A stretch of 6,447 nucleotides of DNA, taken from contig DAOUMU010000170.1 of assembly GCA_034409055.1 (NCBI GenBank), positions 1 through 6,447 on the forward strand. The letters run 5' to 3'. The notes below the pieces were generated by a model, which was given only the letters and a program-made list of their open reading frames with translations, was not told the DNA's origin and did no database searches. This DNA is from DAOUMU01 sp034409055 (GTDB lineage: Bacteria; Chloroflexota; Anaerolineae; 4572-78; J111). Below, one piece after another: positions 1-4,044 of this stretch; positions within the stretch are counted from its first letter, which is position 1; every line of letters begins with the position of its first letter. The position numbers and the translations under genes are program-made.

Positions 1-941
1 CGAAAGCCCTTCTTTTCAATCCGGGCATAAATCAGGCGTCCGGCAATGGGGGCCGTTGACAGGCCGGGCTCAACTTTGGTTGTCGCTTTGGGGGCCCAGG
101 ACACAAAACATTCTTCACCCGGTTTCAGCAGCCGAGATTTTTGGTTGGCCCGTTGTAAGGCCTCGGCCACACACTTTTTGAACCGCAGCAGGACATATTT
201 ATGACAATGACGGGCCACTTGGGCCACCCGATAGACCCCAAAGTTAATATCGGCCACGTATAAGCTCTCGGGTTCATCATCAGCCCTCATCAATGCCAAC
301 ACGAAAGCCGTTTCACTTGTGTGGTTATGGCCTTCGGCATAGGTCACCACTGTCTGGGTGTATAAGCAAAAGACGGCGACCGCTTTGACAATGACCCAAT
401 AGGCGGGCCCATACTGATTACTGGCCTGACCGTAAGTTTCGACCAAGTCCCCTTCCGGCGGCAGACGAAAGGTGGTCCCATCCATCAGCCGTACGGCGTG
501 GCCTTTCCAACTGTTGACCAAGACCGGTTGGCCCTGTTCAGCTTGGCCTAGCCAGCCCCGAATAACTCGGGATAGATGCTGCAGCGCTTCGGTCAGCATC
601 ACCTGGGGCAGCCGCTGACGCCCTTGAACATAGGCCGAGCTATTCTCTGAATAGACCCGCTTCGATAACGGGTCTTCGTGTTCGTCATAGGGATCGATAT
701 TGTCAACCGCCCCCGTATGGATATGGCTGACCGCACCATCACAGCTATGGTCTTTGTTCAGTCGTTGGAAGATCATCAGCCACAGCACGACCAACGGGGT
801 AAACAACCGCCAATAGCGCCTGATGTGCTGCCGCTTGAGCAAGGCTTTCAGCTTTGGACGCGGTAACAATTCCTGATAGATGGGCAAGATTTCTTCTGGA
901 CTGGGTTTAATCACCGGTGTTGTTGGCTGTCGGTTCGTCAT
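1..941 (-). CDS. IS4-type DDE transposase, N-terminal part (runs off the left edge)
   Basis: An open frame starts with ATG at 941 and reads leftward without a stop for 313 codons to the window edge, so the C-terminus is not visible. Translation begins MTNRQPTTPVIKPSPEEI. It contains LMDGTTFRLP, with Asp154 fitting the first DDE aspartate, and YVADINFGVYRVAQVARH, with Asp231 fitting the second. It is followed by a KYVLLRFKK stretch typical of the beta-strand and Arg region in IS4 transposases. The catalytic Glu (the Y-(2)-R-(3)-E-(6)-K signature) should lie outside the window. Known family members of about 350-450 residues cut and paste DNA by DDE chemistry. The 77-residue D-D spacing and motif wording support IS4 rather than IS3, IS5 or IS630, but I cannot name the element. 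Asn replaces the usual Gly after the second Asp (DINF instead of DRGF), which is unusual. A GAAAG stretch lies just upstream of the ATG as a weak ribosome binding site. The reading frame looks intact in the visible part. Confidence 0.85.
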   Translation of the reverse strand, partial: MTNRQPTTPVIKPSPEEILPIYQELLPRPKLKALLKRQHIRRYWRLFTPLVVLWLMIFQRLNKDHSCDGAVSHIHTGAVDNIDPYDEHEDPLSKRVYSENSSAYVQGRQRLPQVMLTEALQHLSRVIRGWLGQAEQGQPVLVNSWKGHAVRLMDGTTFRLPPEGDLVETYGQASNQYGPAYWVIVKAVAVFCLYTQTVVTYAEGHNHTSETAFVLALMRADDEPESLYVADINFGVYRVAQVARHCHKYVLLRFKKCVAEALQRANQKSRLLKPGEECFVSWAPKATTKVEPGLSTAPIAGRLIYARIEKKGF

Positions 942-1065
942 ATTTCTTTCAGCCTTTCTGTTGATCTCAATCTCTATTTTGCCTAACTCGTAGCATCCCA
1001 GCTTTGGCCCGATTACGCAAATTTCTGTCTGGCCAATTTCTCATTTCTTAGTAGCATTAGACTAA

Positions 1066-1118
1066 AGCCCCGTGCTGAAAGAGCAAAGCCCGAAGGGGCT
1101 AAAAACGTGCTTTTTTAG
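1066..1118 (-). terminator. Cluster of hairpins, possible weak terminator after aroF
   Basis: AGCCCC at 1066-1071 pairs with GGGGCT at 1095-1100, and a competing smaller hairpin forms between AGCCC at 1087-1091 and GGGCT at 1096-1100. Read on the minus strand, the smaller hairpin is followed by TTGCTCTTTC, a poor but T-rich tail, so it could end aroF transcription about 360 bp past the stop codon. A third inverted repeat, CTAAAAA at 1099-1105 with TTTTTAG at 1112-1118, overlaps its edge. The set could equally be a palindromic repeat or part of the insertion sequence border. Confidence 0.3.
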
Positions 1119-1326
1119 GGCGTTTTAACGTCCTTGGCCCTCTTAGCGCGATAGCCCTGCCCTGTGGGTTAGCCTCGCGCCTGTGGCGGATTGATTACCC
1201 GTTTAATTTTTTAATCTTCATAAGTCGTTACTACCTGTGCCCGCCTGGTTACAAACTCAAAATCTTTTTCTGAAAAGCTATAGTACAGCTCGGCGTAAAT
1301 CCTTCGGTAGTTTCTCGCTCGCCAGG

Positions 1327-1359
1327 GACACCTGCACTTGCAGCGCAGGTGCAAGTGTC
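1327..1359. repeat. Strong imperfect palindrome (14 pairs)
   Basis: GACAC at 1327-1331 pairs with GTGTC at 1355-1359. After one C/A mismatch, TGCACTTGC at 1333-1341 pairs with GCAGGTGCA at 1345-1353, with one T-G wobble, leaving a three-base loop. There is no T tract on either side, so it is not a classical terminator. It may be a dispersed palindromic (REP-like) repeat or an mRNA 3' stabilising hairpin for aroF. Confidence 0.6.
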
Positions 1360-1388
1360 GCCAGATCCCGACCTTATGCGCCTTAGAC

Positions 1389-1406
1389 GGGGATTTGGCA
1401 ATCCCC
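1389..1406. repeat. Short perfect hairpin downstream of aroF
   Basis: GGGGATT at 1389-1395 pairs with AATCCCC at 1400-1406 around a four-base loop. No T tract follows on either strand. It lies about 55 bp beyond the aroF stop codon and next to the larger palindrome at 1327-1359, so both may belong to one repeat element. Confidence 0.5.
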
Positions 1407-1458
1407 TTCGAGCGATCCCCACGGGAATTCCTAAAAAATCAAATTTTCATCCTTCATC

Positions 1459-2472
1459 TTAAATCGTTCTGCCTACCGCCTCAGCTACGCGGGCTACCTC
1501 TGCCATCAGTTCCACAAAGCGCTGGGGCTTGAGCGATTGCTCGCCGTCGCTAAGGGCTTCGGCCGGGTTGGGATGGACTTCGATCAGCAGGCCATCGGCT
1601 CCGGCTGCAACGGCGGCCTTGCTGGCGGCTTTGACCAGGGTCCATCTGCCCGTGGCGTGGCTGGGATCAACGACCACGGGCAAATGGGTCAATTCTTTCA
1701 GCACCGGCACGGCGTTGATGTCCAGGGTGTTGCGGGTGTATTTTTCAAAGGTGCGGATGCCCCGCTCACACAAAATCACTTTGTGGTTGCCGTTGGACAG
1801 GATGTATTCGGCGCTCATCAACAACTCTTCGATGGTACTCATCATACCACGTTTTAGCAAAACAGGCATGTTACTCCGTCCGACCGCGTTCAACAGGGCG
1901 TAGTTTTGCATGTTGCGGGTGCCGACTTGCAGCACGTCGGCGTATTTGGCCACCAGGTCCACCTGTTCCGGGGCCATAACCTCGGTTACCACGTACAGAC
2001 CCGTTTCCGCTCGCGCCTCGGCCAAAATTTTAAGCCCCGGTTCCCCCATGCCCTGGAAGCTATAGGGGGAAGTACGGGGCTTGAAGGCACCGCCGCGTAA
2101 CATGTGAGCCCCGGCCTCTTTAACGGCCAGGGCGGTCTGCATCATCTGCTCCCGACTCTCCACCGAGCAGGGGCCGGCCATGACAATCACTTTCTGATCG
2201 CCAAAGACGTGGCCGTTAATGGTAATCTTGGAGTCCTCCGGTTGAAAATCGCGGCTGGCCAGCTTGAACGGACGCAGCACCGGCACCACCCGGTCGACCC
2301 CATTCATGCGGGTGATAGCGCCCCGGTCCAGCCGGCGCTCATCGCCAATGATGCCGATGATGGTCCGCTCTTCGCCCCGAGACAGGTGCGTCTTAAAGCC
2401 CTCTGTCTCGACCCGGCTGACCACAGCTTCAATATTTCGTTCCGTGGCATTTATTTTCATGATGATAATCAT
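1459..2472 (-). CDS. aroF: 3-deoxy-7-phosphoheptulonate (DAHP) synthase, type I-beta with regulatory domain
   Basis: This is a cytosolic enzyme that condenses phosphoenolpyruvate and erythrose 4-phosphate to DAHP, the first step of the shikimate pathway to Phe, Tyr and Trp. The protein has 337 residues, almost the length of the Thermotoga maritima enzyme (338). Residues about 1-75 resemble the ferredoxin-like domain that gives Tyr/Phe feedback inhibition in that subgroup. The TIM-barrel follows: VMAGPCSVES (Cys102), GGAFKPRTSPYSFQG (127-141, PEP/phosphate binding), LLKRGM (205-210), VVVDPSHATGR (His272) and LIEVHPNP (Glu298), plus Asp309. Cys102, His272, Glu298 and Asp309 fall at the same residue numbers as the metal ligands of the T. 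maritima enzyme, so an active metalloenzyme is expected. The start at 2472 is chosen because AAGGAG at 2486-2481 sits eight bases upstream; Met5 is an alternative. No other shikimate gene is adjacent in the window. A terminator and a structured leader precede it. Confidence 0.97.
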   Translation of the reverse strand: MIIIMKINATERNIEAVVSRVETEGFKTHLSRGEERTIIGIIGDERRLDRGAITRMNGVDRVVPVLRPFKLASRDFQPEDSKITINGHVFGDQKVIVMAGPCSVESREQMMQTALAVKEAGAHMLRGGAFKPRTSPYSFQGMGEPGLKILAEARAETGLYVVTEVMAPEQVDLVAKYADVLQVGTRNMQNYALLNAVGRSNMPVLLKRGMMSTIEELLMSAEYILSNGNHKVILCERGIRTFEKYTRNTLDINAVPVLKELTHLPVVVDPSHATGRWTLVKAASKAAVAAGADGLLIEVHPNPAEALSDGEQSLKPQRFVELMAEVARVAEAVGRTI

Positions 2473-2480
2473 TTTCCCTT

Positions 2481-2486
2481 CTCCTT
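2481..2486 (-). promoter_or_regulatory. Ribosome binding site of aroF
   Basis: Read on the minus strand, this is AAGGAG, separated by eight bases from the ATG at 2472. It decides for Met1 (MIIIMK) over Met5. Confidence 0.85.
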
Positions 2487-2507
2487 AGATAAGATTATGT
2501 ACATAGA

Positions 2508-2571
2508 ACCAGAATTAGGGAGTTCCGAAACGGAAGTTGCTTTTTGCCCCGCTGGCAAGCTAAATTCTGGT
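2508..2571 (-). promoter_or_regulatory. aroF leader able to form a three-way junction
   Basis: Three nested inverted repeats are visible in the 112-base leader between the terminator and aroF. Closing stem P1 pairs ACCAGAAT (2508-2515) with ATTCTGGT (2564-2571), and TA-rich bases can extend it with one bulge. Inside it are two hairpins: TTCCG/CGGAA (2523-2527 with 2531-2535) and TTGCC/GGCAA (2544-2548 with 2554-2558). The second can be lengthened by GCTT/AAGC if three bases bulge out. A closing stem around two hairpins is the general shape of several riboswitch aptamers. I do not recognise the consensus of any known class, and it is not a T-box: I see no T-box sequence. The structure ends about 20 bases before the ribosome binding site. 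It could be a cis-regulatory RNA for aroF or simply a mobile palindromic repeat. Confidence 0.5.
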
Positions 2572-2584
2572 TTGATGGACAAAT

Positions 2585-2620
2585 AAAAAAAGGGCGCGAC
2601 CGGTGATGTGGTCGCGCCCT
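2585..2620 (-). terminator. Strong intrinsic terminator between the small membrane protein gene and aroF
   Basis: On the minus strand an 11-bp GC-rich perfect stem (GGGCGCGACC with GGTCGCGCCC, arms 2591-2601 and 2610-2620) has an 8-base loop and is followed directly by seven T residues (2591-2585). It lies 25 bp after the stop codon of the gene at 2645-2824 and 112 bp before aroF. It ends that transcript or acts as an attenuator for read-through into aroF. The plus strand lacks a T tract, so it works in one direction only. Confidence 0.92.
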
Positions 2621-2644
2621 AACGGGTTCTAGAATAAAGTTACG

Positions 2645-2824
2645 TCAGCCTCCGCTTAGAACACGCCACAACATCTCCCAGACATAATAGCCCCAAAAAT
2701 AAAAAACGCCCGCAAAGACAGCCGCGAGCGTCACAAACCAAACAGCACTCATCGAATCGTGAGCCTGAGCCACAACTTCTACCCTGGCCTGATTTTCAAG
2801 CAATCGTCGGTATCGTTTTGACAT
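2645..2824 (-). CDS. Small single-pass membrane protein, 59 residues, unknown function
   Basis: The frame opens with MSKRYRRLLENQARVEVVAQ and ends in LWRVLSGG. A basic, charged N-terminus (residues 2-7, KRYRR) precedes one hydrophobic, aromatic-rich segment at about residues 26-49 (AVWFVTLAAVFAGVFYFWGYYV). This suggests a membrane helix with the N-terminus in the cytoplasm by the positive-inside rule. TGAGGAA at 2837-2831 lies seven bases before the ATG, a near-consensus promoter lies at 2854-2882, and a strong intrinsic terminator follows the stop, so this is a well-delimited transcription unit. I do not recognise the family. It is not SecE by sequence, despite similar size and topology. It shares strand and orientation with aroF and could act as its leader gene, but nothing in the protein points to aromatic metabolism. 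Confidence 0.82.
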   Translation of the reverse strand: MSKRYRRLLENQARVEVVAQAHDSMSAVWFVTLAAVFAGVFYFWGYYVWEMLWRVLSGG

Positions 2825-2853
2825 TGGGTATTCCTCACCAAAAGCTTAGCTGC

Positions 2854-2882
2854 ATCATAACATAGAACCGGGGCCATGTCAA
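2854..2882 (-). promoter_or_regulatory. Near-consensus sigma70-type promoter for the 59-residue protein (and perhaps aroF)
   Basis: On the minus strand TTGACA (2882-2877) is followed by a 17-bp spacer and TATGAT (2859-2854). Transcription would start near 2847, about 23 bases before the ATG at 2824. I found no comparable promoter between the terminator at 2585-2620 and aroF. This promoter could therefore also feed aroF by read-through of the terminator. Confidence 0.85.
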
Positions 2883-2936
2883 CCCCCATGTAGGGTAAAA
2901 GTTTGGTAATAGGACAAAATGGGAACTCTGGTTAAA

Positions 2937-2965
2937 TTGCTTCTTTTTAAGGCTGGGCTTATAAT
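2937..2965 (+). promoter_or_regulatory. Sigma70-type promoter for the 110-residue protein
   Basis: TTGCTT (2937-2942), a 17-bp spacer and a perfect TATAAT (2960-2965) point to a start near 2972, leaving a leader of about 70 bases before the ATG at 3042. It is arranged back to back with the promoter at 2854-2882, with 54 bp between the two -35 boxes, so a shared regulator could act on both. Confidence 0.8.
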
Positions 2966-2973
2966 TGCCTGGT

Positions 2974-3005
2974 TGGTACGACCTGATGGTATCAGGTCTG
3001 AACCA
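2974..3005 (+). promoter_or_regulatory. Palindrome just after the predicted transcription start (operator or leader hairpin)
   Basis: GACCTGAT (2980-2987) pairs perfectly with ATCAGGTC (2991-2998) around a three-base loop. TGGT (2974-2977) can pair with ACCA (3002-3005) to extend the stem across a small internal loop. Because it begins at about +3 to +8, it could be a repressor operator or an mRNA 5' stabilising hairpin. TGGTACGACCT within it resembles the TGGT-NNN-ACCA pattern of FadR-type GntR operators, which is only a loose match. No T tract follows, so it is not a terminator. Confidence 0.55.
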
Positions 3006-3041
3006 TCTCCAAATTTTTAACCTTTACCCTGGAGAAGCCTT

Positions 3042-3374
3042 ATGTCCAATACCGAGCGCCGTCAGATGCAAGCGTATCTCAGCCGGCCTGAGAAAGAGCT
3101 GATGGAAGAGTTGAGCCTCTACGCCCCGACGGTCAGAGGTCCGGCCGAGGTGTGGGCCAAAATTGCCGGGCCGGTGCGCCAGCGCCTGTGCGTGGAGTGG
3201 AACTACTGCGAAGTGCGCCAGGATGCCCGCTGGGCCGACGACCTGGACCTGGCCCTGGTGGTGTTGGGGGTGCTGTCAGAACGGACCCTGAACCTGCCCA
3301 TCCCGGCCGACCTGGCCCTGGTAGCGGCCATCGTGGTCAAGCGGGGGTTGGATGCATTCTGTGGTTGTTTGTAG
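3042..3374 (+). CDS. Hypothetical 110-residue protein with four cysteines
   Basis: I do not recognise this gene with confidence. Start support is good: GGAG at 3031-3034 lies seven bases before the ATG, and a promoter with a perfect TATAAT is upstream. The protein has a charged N-terminal third (MSNTERRQMQAYLSRPEK). A middle section follows with RLCVEWNYCEVRQDARW (Cys50, Cys56). The C-terminal part has two mainly hydrophobic helical stretches (about 68-80 and 87-99) and ends in KRGLDAFCGCL (Cys107, Cys109). The hydrophobic stretches are short and amphipathic, suggesting a soluble helical bundle rather than a membrane protein, with the Cx5C and CxC pairs as a possible metal or disulfide site. 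No signal peptide is visible. The gene is on the same strand as the CHAT-STAND gene, about 670 bp upstream. A role as partner is a guess, and separate transcription is likely. Confidence 0.75.
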   Translation: MSNTERRQMQAYLSRPEKELMEELSLYAPTVRGPAEVWAKIAGPVRQRLCVEWNYCEVRQDARWADDLDLALVVLGVLSERTLNLPIPADLALVAAIVVKRGLDAFCGCL

Positions 3375-3405
3375 GTGCTCAAAGAGGTGATTTGTTTGGG
3401 GGCCT

Positions 3406-3426
3406 GTCGGTTGTGAGACAACCGGC
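3406..3426 (+). repeat. Hairpin 30 bp after the 110-residue protein gene
   Basis: GTCGGTTGT (3406-3414) pairs with ACAACCGGC (3418-3426) around a three-base loop, with one T-G wobble. No T tract follows; the next bases are GTGAAACG. It may serve as a 3' stabilising hairpin or a poor terminator for the gene ending at 3374. Confidence 0.45.
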
Positions 3427-3453
3427 GTGAAACGTGAAACGTAAAACGTGATG
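3426..3453. repeat. Four 7-bp tandem units, CGTGAAA type
   Basis: CGTGAAA, CGTGAAA, CGTAAAA and CGTGATG follow one another directly. It is non-coding low-complexity DNA at the left edge of the repeat-rich intergenic region, and related CGTG/ACGC wording recurs at 3676-3752 and 3902-3937. Confidence 0.75.
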
Positions 3454-3474
3454 ATTTGGGTGTGTTTATGTAGT

Positions 3475-3629
3475 AGTCAAGAACATTTTGAACAATAGAG
3501 GAAAAAATGTGGGACGCAGATTTTCGCTGATTAACGCTGATTAACGCGGTTTAGCCAATAAAATCAGAAAAATCAGCGTGTATCTGCGTTAATCAGCGTT
3601 CTATAGAATTGTTCAACATCATCTTGACT
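3475..3629. repeat. Long interrupted palindromic element, MITE-like
   Basis: Three nested inverted repeats span about 155 bp. The outer one is AGTCAAGA (3475-3482) with TCTTGACT (3622-3629). The middle one is TTGAACAAT (3488-3496) with ATTGTTCAA (3608-3616). The inner one is a perfect 15-bp repeat, AACGCTGATTAACGC (3533-3547) with GCGTTAATCAGCGTT (3586-3600). The CGCTGATT and ATCAGCG words are also tandemly repeated within the arms. It contains no gene. Terminal inverted repeats and small size fit a non-autonomous mobile element or dispersed palindromic repeat. I see no unambiguous target-site duplication. Confidence 0.7.
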
Positions 3630-3675
3630 CTTACAGATTTAGGTGTGTTTAAAGTGAGTCGAACAGTTGTTATTA

Positions 3676-3752
3676 CGTGTTGCGTGTCGCTTGCGTGCCT
3701 TTGGCGGCGTGTTACGTACCAAAAAAACACGCAATACGTAACACGCAACACG
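3676..3752. repeat. Second palindromic repeat with two competing hairpins
   Basis: CGTGTTGCGTGT (3676-3687) is perfectly inverted at ACACGCAACACG (3741-3752). GCGTGTTACGTA (3707-3718) is perfectly inverted at TACGTAACACGC (3735-3746). The right arms share 3741-3746, so the two 12-bp stems are mutually exclusive. GAGTC (3656-3660) and GACTC (3769-3773) may be the outer ends of the element. It is non-coding. Confidence 0.65.
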
Positions 3753-3901
3753 ATGTTTTGAAATGCTCTGACTCAAATGAAACACACCCTAATGATTTTA
3801 TGTGAGCTTGACTTTTTTGGCCATTGTTCAATATGCGGGGAACCCTTACGTGTTAGGACGATATCACCGCTTCAACCCAGTGGCAACATCCCGGTGATTT
3901 T

Positions 3902-3937
3902 TACGCTCTACGCTTACCGCTTCCCGCTGTACGCTTC
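3902..3937. repeat. Degenerate TACGCT-type tandem repeat
   Basis: TACGCT, TACGCTT, CCGCTT, CCGCTG and TACGCTT occur in close succession, giving the spurious peptide LYAYRFPLYASS in one frame. This is low-complexity DNA of the same flavour as the ACGC/CGTG repeats at 3426 and 3676, and I do not count the 65-codon frame across it as a gene. Confidence 0.5.
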
Positions 3938-3959
3938 ATCACAGGAGTTATCACGAGTG

Positions 3960-3988
3960 TTGACACACCAATGATGAAAATATCCGTA
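3960..3988 (+). promoter_or_regulatory. Tentative promoter for the CHAT-STAND gene
   Basis: A perfect TTGACA lies at 3960-3965, but 15-17 bp downstream only weak -10 candidates exist (TATCCG at 3981, TCCGTA at 3983). A second TTGACT at about 3809 also lacks a convincing -10 box. The gene probably starts transcription somewhere in 3800-4000, but the site is not clear. Confidence 0.25.
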
Positions 3989-3990
3989 CC

Positions 3991-4016
3991 GTAGGGCAAA
4001 CTTAAGTTTGTCCTAC
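3991..4016 (+). repeat. 26-bp palindrome immediately upstream of the CHAT-STAND ribosome binding site
   Basis: GTAGGGCAAACTT is followed without a gap by AAGTTTGTCCTAC, a self-complementary sequence with one G-T pair (3996 with 4011), centred on TTAA at 4002-4005. It ends 15 bp before AGGAGG (4032-4037). In RNA it would form a hairpin in the 5' leader; as DNA it has the symmetry of a dimeric repressor operator. It could also be a dispersed palindromic repeat. Confidence 0.7.
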
Positions 4017-4031
4017 AAGCTCTATTTACAG

Positions 4032-4037
4032 AGGAGG
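4032..4037 (+). promoter_or_regulatory. Ribosome binding site of the CHAT-STAND gene
   Basis: AGGAGG, a full Shine-Dalgarno match, lies seven bases before the ATG at 4045 and fixes the start codon. Confidence 0.9.
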
Positions 4038-4044
4038 AACAACT

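Larger units (their letters stand above)
942..1458. other. Gene-free stretch between transposase and aroF
   Basis: I see no supportable gene here. The part next to the transposase (942 to about 1065) is presumably the left flank of the insertion sequence, with its terminal inverted repeat somewhere in it. That end cannot be defined because the partner end lies outside the window. The rest holds three hairpin-forming sequences listed separately (1066-1118, 1327-1359, 1389-1406). A 64-codon plus-strand frame starting at 1338 begins inside a hairpin and overlaps the 3' end of aroF, and I do not regard it as a gene. Confidence 0.6.

Noticed and set aside
678..866. 62-codon plus-strand frame
   Set aside because: It is antisense to the transposase, which has clear DDE motifs, and has no ribosome binding site.
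1338..1532. 64-codon plus-strand frame
   Set aside because: It starts inside a hairpin, lacks a ribosome binding site and overlaps the aroF 3' end antisense.
2104..2586. 160-codon plus-strand frame antisense to aroF and its leader
   Set aside because: It is a shadow of the aroF coding sequence, without motifs or start signals.
2473..2640. T-box or aromatic leader-peptide attenuator for aroF
   Set aside because: No T-box consensus and no short frame rich in Phe, Tyr or Trp codons directly before the terminator. The 59-residue gene upstream has several Trp and Tyr codons, but they lie in its membrane helix and its stop is 25 bp before the stem.
3426..3937. CRISPR-like array, because several short repeats occur
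   Set aside because: Repeats are direct tandem or palindromic units of 7-15 bp without regular unique spacers, and no cas gene is present.
3777..3974. 65-codon plus-strand frame in the intergenic region
   Set aside because: No convincing ribosome binding site, it crosses the degenerate TACGCT repeat, and the peptide is not protein-like. A CSICGEP piece looks like half a zinc motif, but no second cysteine pair follows.
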